From contig CAYGNP010000011.1 in the NCBI GenBank assembly GCA_964351365.1, positions 12,211-76,210 on the forward strand: a stretch of DNA of 64,000 nt, written 5' to 3'. Below the pieces are notes generated by a model. The model searched no databases. It was not told the DNA's origin and saw only the letters and a list, made by a program, of their open reading frames with translations. A program made the position numbers and the translations under genes. This stretch comes from UBA1672 sp964351365. Lineage in GTDB: Bacteria > Pseudomonadota > Alphaproteobacteria > Micavibrionales > Micavibrionaceae. Shown in pieces: positions 1 to 8,729 of the stretch. Position 1 is the stretch's first letter, and each line of letters starts with the position of its first letter.

Positions 1-1228
1 GAGGGCGATAAAGGCGCGTTTGGGGCAGGATGCGCAAGATCCGATTGAAGAGTTATTGCTCGAGGCGCAGGCTTTTTCGCATGACCATATCGATCATTTG
101 CAGCTTTTTGTGGCGCATCTGGAACAGAATGAGCGTGAAATTAAGCGTGAGATGGAGGAAAGTGGTGGGCATGTGCGAATCATGACGATTCATGGCTCTA
201 AGGGGCTGCAGGCTCCGATTGTTATTTTGCCAGACACAATCCTGAGCAGTGCGGCCAAGAAACCTGATCGAATGCTGTGGCCGAACAAGACTGGGCTTGA
301 TGTTCCGTTCTTTTCACCGCGTAAAAACAGCGATCCGAAGGCTTATATTGATATTTACGATGTTGTTCAGGCCTTAGATGAACAGGAATATTACCGTTTG
401 CTTTATGTTGCCATGACGCGGGCGGCGGACAGGCTTTATGTTGGGGGGTATGTTGGTTCTAAAGGCGCGCAGGAGCGTTCCTGGTATTTTAAAATCAAGG
501 CGGCGATGGAGGCGGATGAAAATTGTGCAATATTAGAAGATGGCAGGCTGCGGGTTGAGCATGCGCAGGAGGCTGCGCCGGATAAAATGCGTCATGAGCG
601 TGCACGTACAAATGCGCAGCTCGCTCTGCCGGAATGGGCGCTGCAGGGGGCGCCAGCAGAGCCATTACCGCCAAGGCCTCTTATTCCTTCACGGCCATCT
701 CTGGAAGATAGTGAAACAGCGCAATCACCGATGGTTTCAGGGTTTGAGAGCAAATTTAAACGCGGCAATATTACGCATAAATTGCTGCAATTTTTGCCGG
801 ACTTTGATGCGGACGTGCGACGCAAAGCGGCGATGAATTTTGTGCAAAAACAGGCGAGCGATTTGGCGCCAAAAGTGCAGCAAAGTATTGTTGATGAGGT
901 TTTGGCAGTTCTATCGCGCCCTGATTACGCACCTTTTTTTCAAAAAGGCTCGCTTGCGGAGGTGCCTGTGACGGGGTTAACGGCGGATCACCGCATAGTG
1001 AGTGGGCAGATTGACCGGCTTGTTGTCGGGAAAAGCGATATTTGGATATTAGATTATAAGACCAACCGTCCGCCGCCGCGGGATGTGAAGAATGTTCCGG
1101 CGGTTTATAAAAACCAAATGCGAGCGTACCGTGATTCGATTATGCAGATTTATCCAGATCGAGCGGTCCATTGCGCCCTTTTATGGACTGATGGGCCGTC
1201 TCTGATGATATTGGATGATGTTCTGTAG
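1..1228 (+). CDS. addA: AddA double-strand break repair helicase-nuclease, C-terminal part (5' end outside window)
   Basis: The reading frame is open from base 2 with no start, so the gene enters from the left edge. AddA is the helicase-nuclease subunit of AddAB, which resects double-strand breaks for RecA loading. Visible are the end of a UvrD-type helicase: motif V (MTIHGSKGLQAP, near bases 182–217) and motif VI (YVAMTRAADRLYVGGY, near 403–450). They are followed by a RecB-family nuclease domain with GQIDRLVV and the catalytic D-Y-K core (ILDYKTNRPP, near 1045–1075). The order of helicase motifs then PD-(D/E)XK nuclease is that of AddA. The neighbour trxA is convergent, one base away, so both ends are tightly packed. 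The upstream addB cannot be seen. Confidence 0.93.
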   Translation, partial: RAIKARLGQDAQDPIEELLLEAQAFSHDHIDHLQLFVAHLEQNEREIKREMEESGGHVRIMTIHGSKGLQAPIVILPDTILSSAAKKPDRMLWPNKTGLDVPFFSPRKNSDPKAYIDIYDVVQALDEQEYYRLLYVAMTRAADRLYVGGYVGSKGAQERSWYFKIKAAMEADENCAILEDGRLRVEHAQEAAPDKMRHERARTNAQLALPEWALQGAPAEPLPPRPLIPSRPSLEDSETAQSPMVSGFESKFKRGNITHKLLQFLPDFDADVRRKAAMNFVQKQASDLAPKVQQSIVDEVLAVLSRPDYAPFFQKGSLAEVPVTGLTADHRIVSGQIDRLVVGKSDIWILDYKTNRPPPRDVKNVPAVYKNQMRAYRDSIMQIYPDRAVHCALLWTDGPSLMILDDVL

Positions 1229-1229
1229 C

Positions 1230-1550
1230 TTAAATCTGGCCAGATATCCACTCGCTGAGCTGTGATTTTGGCATACCGCCAACGCGTGTATCAACGACTT
1301 TTCCGTCTTTGAACAACATTAATGTTGGCACGCCGCGAAGCCCATATTTTGTAGGGGTTTCAGGGGCGTCCTCGATGTTCATTTTGACGATTTTGACTTT
1401 GCCGCTGAGTTCATTTGCCACTTCTTCGACGATGGGCATTAAGGTTTTGCACGGGCCGCACCATTCAGCCCAGAAGTCAACAAGGACGGGCTCGCTTGCG
1501 CTGATGACTTCGGCTTCGAAATTGGTATCATTTACGGCTTGTAGGGACAT
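1230..1550 (-). CDS. trxA: Thioredoxin
   Basis: Small cytoplasmic dithiol oxidoreductase of 106 aa, the normal length for thioredoxin 1. The redox-active WCGPC motif places the catalytic cysteines at residues 31 and 34, after the conserved VDFWAEW strand. The cis-proline segment GVPTLMLF and the C-terminal GGMPKSQL helix start are also present. The start is ATG with AAGGA about 8 bases upstream. It is convergent with addA. In many alphaproteobacteria trxA lies near addA, which fits the assignment. Nothing is odd about the sequence. Confidence 0.96.
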   Translation of the reverse strand: MSLQAVNDTNFEAEVISASEPVLVDFWAEWCGPCKTLMPIVEEVANELSGKVKIVKMNIEDAPETPTKYGLRGVPTLMLFKDGKVVDTRVGGMPKSQLSEWISGQI

Positions 1551-1581
1551 GAGTGTATTCCTTTTTCTTAAAATATATCAT

Positions 1582-1611
1582 TAAATATGAGGAAGTCTTG
1601 GGATTCGTCAA
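1582..1611 (-). promoter_or_regulatory. Putative sigma-70 promoter of trxA
   Basis: On the minus strand, TTGACG (1606–1611) and TATTTA (1582–1587) are separated by 18 bases and lie about 32 bases upstream of the trxA start. The -35 match is good and the -10 match is weak. Found by inspection only. Confidence 0.4.
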
Positions 1612-1659
1612 GGGTTTCCCTGAAGACTTATTCGTTGGTTAACAAAAAAGGTTTCAAAA

Positions 1660-2025
1660 ATGCACGCGGTTTATGATGAGAATAATATATTCGCCAAGAT
1701 TTTACGCGGAGAGATTCCGTGTAACAAGGTTTATGAGGATGGACATGTGCTGGCGTTTCATGATATTGAGCCACAGGCACCCGTACATGTGCTCGTGATT
1801 CCCAAGGGGGCGTATGTGTCGATTGTTGATTTTGGAGAGCACGCGGCGCCTGATGAGATTAAAGCGTTTTTTGCAGCGGTTGCCAAGATTGCGCAGGATA
1901 ACGGTCTCGTGCAGTCAGGCTTTCGCAGTATTGCAAATTGCGGCGCGCATGGCGGGCAGGAGGTGCCGCATTTCCATGTGCATTTGCTCGGCGGGAAAAA
2001 GCTTGGGCCTATGCTTGGCGCATAA
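1660..2025 (+). CDS. HIT family nucleotide-binding hydrolase (HinT-like)
   Basis: A 121-residue histidine-triad protein. HIT/HinT proteins hydrolyse phosphoramidates such as AMP-lysine. The catalytic triad motif HFHVHLLGG lies near residues 104–112, and the N-terminal IFAKILRGEIPCNKVYED is the classic HIT opening. Length and motif spacing match bacterial HinT. The ATG at 1660 is the first start in frame. The 3' end overlaps the convergent unknown gene by 17 bases. The physiological role of these proteins in bacteria is uncertain. Confidence 0.93.
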   Translation: MHAVYDENNIFAKILRGEIPCNKVYEDGHVLAFHDIEPQAPVHVLVIPKGAYVSIVDFGEHAAPDEIKAFFAAVAKIAQDNGLVQSGFRSIANCGAHGGQEVPHFHVHLLGGKKLGPMLGA

Positions 2026-2590
2026 TGCGTTTTTGTGGCTGAGCCGGGAATGCAATCACGTTATTTGTGTATGTGTAAGGTATTTGGGCTTGCTCGGGGC
2101 TTTCGAGCAATTCCTGGATCTGGTCGATGATGATGAGGTGTGCCTGCATCTGGATTTCGAGAATGCCTAGAATCTCTGCGATTTGAGGCGCGGTAATTTC
2201 AAAAGATAAAATGCAGAGGGAAAGGAGGTCGATTAGACCTTCTATGTCTTCGGCTATATTGCTGATCTTCTCTCGCTTGGTTTGTTCCCACAGAGCGGGG
2301 TTGTCATTTGCGAGGTCGTCGCGCGCGGCGTAACATTCGATCAGGCGGTCGCATTCAAGATGCAAGAAATCAAGGTCTGAGGCGGCGATTCCCTCTAATG
2401 CGGTTATTTCCTGAAGGATGAAGGCGGAGGATAAAATAGCGTCTTCGGCGCATAGATCGCTGAGGATTTCGTGCAGGGCGTAAGTGGTTTCAGCGCTTGG
2501 CGCTGTGGCTGTGACCAGCAAATCACGAATGATGAGCGGGGTTTGTAGCCGGTTTTTTAAAAGTGCGCGTTGTTGTGTGTTTTGTGCCAT
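2009..2590 (-). CDS. Hypothetical protein, helical, unknown
   Basis: A 193-residue acidic protein that I do not recognise. It has no signal peptide and no clear membrane segment. The composition (many Leu, Ile, Glu, Asp, few Gly) suggests an all-helical soluble protein. It begins MAQNTQQRALLKNRLQ, and near the C terminus has a short basic segment (PAQPQKRIMRQA). The ATG start is preceded by GGAGGCC on the minus strand, a strong ribosome site about 6 bases upstream. It overlaps the end of the HIT gene by 17 bases. It may be lineage-specific. Confidence 0.7.
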   Translation of the reverse strand: MAQNTQQRALLKNRLQTPLIIRDLLVTATAPSAETTYALHEILSDLCAEDAILSSAFILQEITALEGIAASDLDFLHLECDRLIECYAARDDLANDNPALWEQTKREKISNIAEDIEGLIDLLSLCILSFEITAPQIAEILGILEIQMQAHLIIIDQIQELLESPEQAQIPYTYTNNVIAFPAQPQKRIMRQA

Positions 2591-2712
2591 GACGGCCTCC
2601 TGGGGTGAAATGTTCTATGATCTGGTTTAAGGGGTAAGTGTGAACAATTGCTTAACAGGACATGGTTTTTGTGATTTTATCTGAATTCAGGTGTGTGAGA
2701 TGTGGAGTTTTT

Positions 2713-4227
2713 ATGGTCGCGCGGGTTAATACGGTTGCGTTTCAGGGGATTGAAGTTAAAGCCGTGGATGTGCAGGTGCAGCTCTCTAACGGGTTGCCAG
2801 CGTTTAATATTGTGGGGCTGCCTGATAAGGCGGTGGCGGAGAGCAAAGAGCGGGTGCGGGCGGCGCTGCATGCTCTGGGTTTATCATTACCGCCAAAACG
2901 CCTGACGGTGAATATGGCGCCGGCGGATCTGTCAAAAGAAGGTAGCCATTTCGACTTACCCATTGCTTTGGGGGTGCTCGGTGCGATGGGGGTTATTCCG
3001 AAAGAGGAGCTTGCGGAGTATGTCGTTTTGGGGGAATTATCCCTTGATGCAGGTATACGCGCGGTGTCGGGTGTACTTCCCGCGGCGATGCATGCGGGGG
3101 AGATGGGGTGGAGTCTGATTTGCCCTAAAGCGTGCGGATCGGAGGCGGTATGGGCGGGGGATATTGATATCCTTGCACCGGGGGATTTGCTCCAAATTAT
3201 TAACCATATTAAGGGAAATCAGGTGTTGTCGCGGCCAGAGGCTGTGTTGTCTAATGATAACAAACAGGTCGTAGCGGATTTATTTTCTGTTAAGGGGCAG
3301 GAGAGCGCGAAACGCGCTCTGGAGATAGCGGCAGCGGGTGGGCATAATATGCTGATGATTGGTCCGCCGGGCAGTGGAAAATCGATGCTCGCGAGCTGCT
3401 TGCCGGGCATTTTGCCGGAGCTATCTCCGCGGGAGGCGTTAGAATTATCGATGGTTCATTCGCTGGCGGGGGAATTACCGGAAGGGGGCTTGATTAAAAC
3501 GCGGCCGTTCAGATCGCCGCATCAATCGGCGTCTCAGCCAGCGTTAATCGGTGGTGGGCAGAAGATTAAGCCGGGGGAAATATCCCTTGCGCATCATGGC
3601 GTTTTATTTCTCGACGAGCTGCCGGAATTTGCGCGCTCTACTCTGGAGGCGTTGCGCCAGCCGATGGAGACGGGTAATGCGCTTGTGGCGCGGGCGAATG
3701 CGCATATTCGCTATCCGGCGCGGTTTCAACTGGTTGCCGCGATGAACCCTTGCCGCTGCGGGTATCTGGGTGATGTGGATATGGAGTGCACGAAGGCGCC
3801 GCGATGCGGGGTGGATTATCAATCAAAGATATCTGGCCCGCTGATGGACCGAATTGATATCCATGTTGATGTACCGCCTGTCAACATAGAGGATTTGCGC
3901 AACGCGCCAAGTGGTGAGACATCGGCGGTGATTGCAAAGCGGGTAGCGCGAGCGCGGGACATTCAAGCGGCGCGCTATGGGGGGGATGAGCAGGTGGTTA
4001 ATGCGTACGTACAGGGTAAAGCCTTGGAAGAGATCACAAAAATGGATGATGAGACGCAAAATTTACTCAGCCGGGCGGTTGAGCAGGCCAAGATGTCGGC
4101 ACGCGGATATTACCGGATTTTGCGGGTTGCGCGCACAATTGCGGATTTGAATGGTGGCGCGGAACATATCGGGCGGGCAGATGTGGCCGAGGCGCTGAGT
4201 TACCGGCGCATTGCTCTTGGGGGGTAA
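2713..4227 (+). CDS. YifB/ComM-family Mg-chelatase-like AAA+ ATPase
   Basis: About 504 aa from the ATG at 2713. I prefer this start to the one at 2662 because GGAG lies just upstream and the protein then opens MVARVNTVAFQGIE as in the family. The order is an N-terminal Lon-S5-like ChlI domain (residues 1–~170), an AAA+ Mg-chelatase core with Walker A GPPGSGKSM and Walker B GVLFLDELPEF, the cysteine-containing MNPCRCGYLGD segment, and a C-terminal ChlI domain. In naturally competent bacteria the homologue ComM is a branch-migration helicase that helps integrate foreign DNA. The role in non-competent alphaproteobacteria is unclear. Confidence 0.93.
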   Translation: MVARVNTVAFQGIEVKAVDVQVQLSNGLPAFNIVGLPDKAVAESKERVRAALHALGLSLPPKRLTVNMAPADLSKEGSHFDLPIALGVLGAMGVIPKEELAEYVVLGELSLDAGIRAVSGVLPAAMHAGEMGWSLICPKACGSEAVWAGDIDILAPGDLLQIINHIKGNQVLSRPEAVLSNDNKQVVADLFSVKGQESAKRALEIAAAGGHNMLMIGPPGSGKSMLASCLPGILPELSPREALELSMVHSLAGELPEGGLIKTRPFRSPHQSASQPALIGGGQKIKPGEISLAHHGVLFLDELPEFARSTLEALRQPMETGNALVARANAHIRYPARFQLVAAMNPCRCGYLGDVDMECTKAPRCGVDYQSKISGPLMDRIDIHVDVPPVNIEDLRNAPSGETSAVIAKRVARARDIQAARYGGDEQVVNAYVQGKALEEITKMDDETQNLLSRAVEQAKMSARGYYRILRVARTIADLNGGAEHIGRADVAEALSYRRIALGG

Positions 4228-4276
4228 GGGGATGATTTTATTTGTAATTTTGGGTAATTTTGGGCTATAATTTGGT

Positions 4277-5371
4277 ATGAGTGCAGAAATTGGCTTAGAA
4301 ACAACAGGATACGGCAGGTCAACGCGCGGCAAGGTCGCGGGTGTTGATGTTATGGGCCCGCGTTCGCGTGAAGCTTACATGGACATGTTTGATCGTTTGA
4401 AAAGCGCAGCAGCTGATCCTGTTTTTAGTGCGGATGAGGGGCGGCAGAATTTTCGTCAGTCTTTGATGGATGGGAATACGGTCCAGCAGACAGCGCTTTC
4501 GCAATTGCATCCGGGGCAGGATTTTTCGCCCAAAGCGACTGTGACTGTTGCAAATCAAGTTGATGGGACGAAAGGTAATGCAAGCACGGCCAAGGCAGCA
4601 AATCTGGTTGCCGGTGGGCAGGGCGTTTTGCAGGAGCAGCGCGGGCAGGTTTTAGCTCAGGCGCAGAAGGATCATCGGACGGCCAGTGCTGCGCTTATGG
4701 AGACAGCCAAGGATATGGGTTTTGATCAGGGCGCGGTTGCTTTTCAGATGCTACCTCAGGCTTCACCAGGTAAATTGCAGGCAGCGGCAACTGTCGGGGC
4801 TGATCTTGCGCTTACGGGTGCAGGGTCGTTTGTGACCGCAGGGTTAAATGGTGGCGGTCTCCTGTTTGAGCTTGGTAAGCATGATAAATTATTATCGCCG
4901 AAGGAGCAGGAAAGTCTTTTGAAGGAAACGCTTGAGAGATTGCAGTCACCCTCGCAGCCGCAGGATACACGTCAGAGTGCGGGGCGGGCGGCGATGGAAT
5001 CGCTCGCGAGCGCCGATTCCACAAAACCTGATTTTGGGAATATGGATGTTAAGGGTCTTGAGGCTTTTCTGGCGACTCCGCCCGAAGAGCAGCCTGAAAT
5101 TGCTGCGATTGATGCGGAGCTGCATGATTTCAATGAAGCACAGCTCCATAATGATTCGGTTGCAGCGAAAAATGGTGCGCAATCTGCGCGCACTGATCTG
5201 CCTGATAGTGGCAATATTACCCTTGCCGGGGATAGTCTTGCGGGTGTTTTCGGTGTTAAGGCTGAAGGCTCCGGTCTACGTGCTGGAGCGGTTGTTCCGG
5301 CTCTGGCGCGGGAATTTGACGTTGCCGCCTTTCAAAGGGATGCCGCGCCGGTGCGTTCTTTAAGTGCATAA
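4277..5371 (+). CDS. Hypothetical protein, Ala/Gln-rich, unknown
   Basis: A 364-residue protein that I do not recognise. It is rich in Ala, Gln, Gly and Asp, with no signal peptide at the N terminus (MSAEIGLETTGYGRSTRGKV). A short Gly/Ala/Leu-rich hydrophobic patch lies in the middle (GADLALTGAGSFVTAGL, near 175–195), and the C-terminal half looks disordered (PPEEQPEIAAIDAELHDF). It begins 49 bases after the YifB gene on the same strand and is followed by a promoter and a diguanylate cyclase. The coding character is clear from its length and codon pattern. No function can be assigned. Confidence 0.72.
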   Translation: MSAEIGLETTGYGRSTRGKVAGVDVMGPRSREAYMDMFDRLKSAAADPVFSADEGRQNFRQSLMDGNTVQQTALSQLHPGQDFSPKATVTVANQVDGTKGNASTAKAANLVAGGQGVLQEQRGQVLAQAQKDHRTASAALMETAKDMGFDQGAVAFQMLPQASPGKLQAAATVGADLALTGAGSFVTAGLNGGGLLFELGKHDKLLSPKEQESLLKETLERLQSPSQPQDTRQSAGRAAMESLASADSTKPDFGNMDVKGLEAFLATPPEEQPEIAAIDAELHDFNEAQLHNDSVAAKNGAQSARTDLPDSGNITLAGDSLAGVFGVKAEGSGLRAGAVVPALAREFDVAAFQRDAAPVRSLSA

Positions 5372-5384
5372 CACACTTATGCTG

Positions 5385-5413
5385 TTCACATTTATGTCTA
5401 TCTGGGGTATAAA
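5385..5413 (+). promoter_or_regulatory. Sigma-70-type promoter of the diguanylate cyclase gene
   Basis: TTCACA (5385–5390) and TATAAA (5408–5413) are separated by exactly 17 bases; each hexamer matches consensus at five of six positions. The predicted transcript start near 5420 gives a leader of about 25 bases before the TTG start at 5445, which supports that start. Found by inspection. Confidence 0.6.
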
Positions 5414-5444
5414 GACCTAGGTGTAATTTCTGAGAGCGTTAACA

Positions 5445-6488
5445 TTGTCTTATTTCCATTCCGTAGAAAAGGCTAAAGAATTTGCAGATTTAGCGCTTGC
5501 GCGTATTTCCAAAGAGAGTTTGCTTCCGACTCCTGAAAATTTCGAATTGTGGTTTATTTACTACGCGCGGTCTGATCTGGCGCTTGTTAAGGCTGTTGAC
5601 AGTCTTGTGAAGCATAATAAAGGCGAAATATCGGATAATGATTGTTATTCAATCTTTAAAGAATTTTTGAGTAATCATCGTGAAGAACAGTCGGTCCGTA
5701 ATGCGGGTGACCAGATCAAGAAAACGATTGATGATGTTAATCAGACCGTTAGTTCAGCGCGTGAGCATGCTACGGCTTACAGTTCTGTTCTGGAGTGTGC
5801 TCAAAAGGATCTTGCTAAGGGTGGTGATGGCGCGAAAGATGTTATTGAATCTTTGATGAGCGGGACAAACACGATGCTCAATCATAATAAAAAAATTGAG
5901 AATGTTCTGCAGAACTCTGCAAAGGCGATGGAGGATATGCGCCGTGACCTTGAGATGGCACGCCGTGAGGCAATCACCGATGATTTAACGGGTTTGCCAA
6001 ACCGTAAGGCGTTTGATCAGGAGATATTCAGGCTTGTTGAGCATACCAAAGAGGATGAAGGGCATATTTTCACAATGATTTTCATCGATATCGATAAGTT
6101 TAAAGTTTTTAATGATACGTTCGGTCATCAAATTGGTGATCAGGTGCTTAAGCTTGTTGCAAAAACGCTCAAGGATGGTGTTAAGGGCCGTGATATGGCG
6201 GCGCGCTATGGCGGGGAAGAGTTTGCGATTTTGCTGCCTGAGACAAATATTGAGGGTGGTATGAAGGTTGCTGAATTGCTGCGGGCGGAAGTTGAGAAAA
6301 AAGAGCTTGTAAACCGGGCGACGGGCAAAAAAATTGCCAAAATTACGTTCTCTGCGGGTGTGGCGCAATATCTCAGGGGTGAGGAGATTGATTCTCTGGT
6401 CGAGCGTGCGGATAAAGCACTATATGATGCGAAAAAAGGTGGGCGCAATATGGTTGTTTGTGCCAAATCACTTGCAAGAGCAAGCTGA
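5445..6488 (+). CDS. GGDEF-domain diguanylate cyclase
   Basis: A 347-residue soluble protein that should make cyclic di-GMP from two GTP. An N-terminal helical region (1–~95) is followed by a coiled-coil-like stretch (~95–175), then a GGDEF domain beginning ITDDLTGLPNRKAF. The active-site motif is GGEEF (near residue 256), a catalytically competent variant. The inhibitory I-site position five residues upstream reads KGRD instead of RxxD, so product inhibition may be weakened. No ATG start exists near the beginning; an in-frame stop at 5424 and a TTG at 5445 with TGAGAG upstream fix the start. There is no EAL domain. It may feed adhesion control, but no target is shown. Confidence 0.93.
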   Translation: MSYFHSVEKAKEFADLALARISKESLLPTPENFELWFIYYARSDLALVKAVDSLVKHNKGEISDNDCYSIFKEFLSNHREEQSVRNAGDQIKKTIDDVNQTVSSAREHATAYSSVLECAQKDLAKGGDGAKDVIESLMSGTNTMLNHNKKIENVLQNSAKAMEDMRRDLEMARREAITDDLTGLPNRKAFDQEIFRLVEHTKEDEGHIFTMIFIDIDKFKVFNDTFGHQIGDQVLKLVAKTLKDGVKGRDMAARYGGEEFAILLPETNIEGGMKVAELLRAEVEKKELVNRATGKKIAKITFSAGVAQYLRGEEIDSLVERADKALYDAKKGGRNMVVCAKSLARAS

Positions 6489-6506
6489 TCGTGCCTATTT
6501 TGTTCT

Positions 6507-8729
6507 ATGCAAAATTTATATGACATTGAAGATGATGCGCGTGCACAAGGCTCTTACCCTTATTTAGAGGGTTTGAATGGTTCGCAGCGTCAGGCTGTGG
6601 AAGCTCTCGACGGGGCGGTTTTGGTGCTTGCGGGTGCGGGGACGGGCAAGACGCGCGTGCTGACGACGCGGCTTGCGCATTTGCTGCATACGGGAAAGGC
6701 TTATCCTTCGCAGATTCTGGCCGTGACGTTCACGAATAAGGCTGCTCTTGAGATGAAAGAGCGGATCAGTGCCATGATGGGCGGGCAGCCTGTTGAGGGT
6801 TGGTGGCTGGGCACGTTTCACTCACTTGCTGCGCGAATGCTGCGCCGTCATGCGGATCTGGTTGGGCTTGGCAGTAATTTTACGATTATAGATACGGATG
6901 ATCAGGTGCGCTTGCTCAAGCAAATTATGGAGGTTGAAGGGCTTGACGTTAAAAAATGGCCGCCAAAGGTTTGTCTTGGGGTGATTGAGCGCTGGAAGGA
7001 TCGTGCGCTGCTTCCAGCCCAGGTTCCTCCTGCTGAAGCCGGCGATTTGGCTGATGGGAAGATGATCACGCTCTATGGGCGTTATCAGGCGCGTTTGCGG
7101 GCGATCAATGCCTGTGATTTTGGTGATTTAAGTCTTCATATGATCTCGATTCTTAAGAATTCAGAACATGCGTCTGTATTGGCGGAGTATCACGACAAGT
7201 TCCGTTATATATTGGTGGATGAGTATCAGGATACGAATGTGGCTCAATATCTATGGTTGCGTTTGCTTGCGCAAGGGCGGGGTAATATTTGTTGTGTTGG
7301 GGATGATGATCAATCGATTTACGGATGGCGTGGGGCGGAGGTTGGCAATATTTTGAAGTTCGAAAAAGACTTTAAAGATGCGGTCGTTATCCGGCTTGAG
7401 CAGAATTATAGATCTACAAATACGATTTTGCAGGCCTCGGGGGCAATTATTCAGAACAATGGATCGCGGCTTGGAAAAACGTTATGGTCTGAGCAGGGTA
7501 AGGGCGAAAAGATCAAGCTTTGTGGCTTATGGGATGGCGAGGCTGAGGCGCGATGGGTGGGGGAAGAAATAGAGCAATTGCAACGAAAAAACGCTTCTCT
7601 TGGGGATATCGCTGTGCTTGTCCGAACCGGATTTCAGACCAGAGAGTTTGAAGAGAGGTTTATTAAACTGGGCGTATCGTATAGGGTAATTGGGGGGCCA
7701 AGATTCTATGAACGTCTGGAAATTCGAGATGCTTTGGCGTATTTTCGGGTGGTGGTACAGCACGCCGATGATCTGGCGTTTGAGCGGATTTTGAACACCC
7801 CCAGGCGGGGTATAGGAAACACCACTGTGAACACGCTGTACGCGTATGCTCGGGCAAAGGGGATTAGTTTGCACGGTGCAATCATGGATTTAACACAGAC
7901 AGATGAATTGCGGGCAAATGTTAAAGCAACATTGATGAAAGTTCTGGATGATTTTGCCCGGTGGCGGTCTTTATTGGAGAGTATGAATCATGCGGAGCTG
8001 GCGCTTAAGATTTTGGAAGAATCGGGCTATATGGATATGTGGAAGATGGATAAAACACCAGAAGCGCCTGGCAGGCTTGAGAATTTAAGCGAGTTAATTG
8101 GCGGGATGCAAGAATATAGCAGCTTGCCTGAATTTCTGGAGCATGTTGCTCTTGTGTTGGAGAATCAAGATGGTCGTGCGGGTGAATATGTGACGTTGAT
8201 GACGCTGCATGGGGCGAAGGGCCTTGAGTTTGATCATGTGTTTTTGCCTGGATGGGAGGAGGGGCTGTTTCCCTCGCAGCGCACGATGGATGAAAACGGG
8301 ATGAAGGGGCTTGAGGAGGAGCGCAGACTGGCCTATGTCGGTATTACGCGTGCGCGCAAGAGCGTATTTATCTCTTATGCCACGACGCGGCGCGTCTATG
8401 GGAATTGGGTGAATTCTATTCCCTCTCGTTTTATTGATGAAATTCCGGGTGAGCTTTTGGATGTGACGAGTCAAAGCGGTATGGTGCAGGCGGGGCGCTC
8501 CAGGCATTGGGATTCCAGCGGTTTTAAGGCGCAAAGCCCAGAGCCGGCGGCGCGTAAGGTGCAAACGGCGGATGGTGCAGTGCTTGCGCGCGGTGACCGA
8601 GTGTTTCATGACAAATTCGGCTATGGGAAAATTATTAACATTGACGGGCATAAGCTGGATATTGCGTTTGAAAAGGCCGGGCAAAAGCGCGTGATGGATA
8701 GTTTTGTTGAAAAAGTAAGTTCTTCTTAG
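6507..8729 (+). CDS. uvrD: UvrD/PcrA-type superfamily 1 DNA helicase
   Basis: A 740-residue 3'-5' DNA helicase of nucleotide-excision and mismatch repair. All SF1A motifs are visible: Walker A (AGAGTGKTRVLTTR, near residue 43), motif Ia (AVTFTNKAALEMKER), Walker B (VDEYQDTN), motif III (GDDDQSIYGWRGA), motif IV (LEQNYRST), motif V (TLHGAKGLEFDHVF) and motif VI (RLAYVGITRARK). The C-terminal tail ends in a tudor-like module (VFHDKFGYGKIINIDG), as in PcrA/UvrD. The ATG start is 18 bases after the cyclase stop, so the genes may be co-transcribed. The 3' end overlaps the convergent DUF1223 gene by four bases. Confidence 0.95.
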   Translation: MQNLYDIEDDARAQGSYPYLEGLNGSQRQAVEALDGAVLVLAGAGTGKTRVLTTRLAHLLHTGKAYPSQILAVTFTNKAALEMKERISAMMGGQPVEGWWLGTFHSLAARMLRRHADLVGLGSNFTIIDTDDQVRLLKQIMEVEGLDVKKWPPKVCLGVIERWKDRALLPAQVPPAEAGDLADGKMITLYGRYQARLRAINACDFGDLSLHMISILKNSEHASVLAEYHDKFRYILVDEYQDTNVAQYLWLRLLAQGRGNICCVGDDDQSIYGWRGAEVGNILKFEKDFKDAVVIRLEQNYRSTNTILQASGAIIQNNGSRLGKTLWSEQGKGEKIKLCGLWDGEAEARWVGEEIEQLQRKNASLGDIAVLVRTGFQTREFEERFIKLGVSYRVIGGPRFYERLEIRDALAYFRVVVQHADDLAFERILNTPRRGIGNTTVNTLYAYARAKGISLHGAIMDLTQTDELRANVKATLMKVLDDFARWRSLLESMNHAELALKILEESGYMDMWKMDKTPEAPGRLENLSELIGGMQEYSSLPEFLEHVALVLENQDGRAGEYVTLMTLHGAKGLEFDHVFLPGWEEGLFPSQRTMDENGMKGLEEERRLAYVGITRARKSVFISYATTRRVYGNWVNSIPSRFIDEIPGELLDVTSQSGMVQAGRSRHWDSSGFKAQSPEPAARKVQTADGAVLARGDRVFHDKFGYGKIINIDGHKLDIAFEKAGQKRVMDSFVEKVSSS

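Noticed and set aside
2662..2712. Longer N terminus for the YifB ATPase
   Set aside because: Adds a Cys/Phe-rich stretch with no family match and lacks a ribosome site; the ATG at 2713 has one and gives the conserved start.
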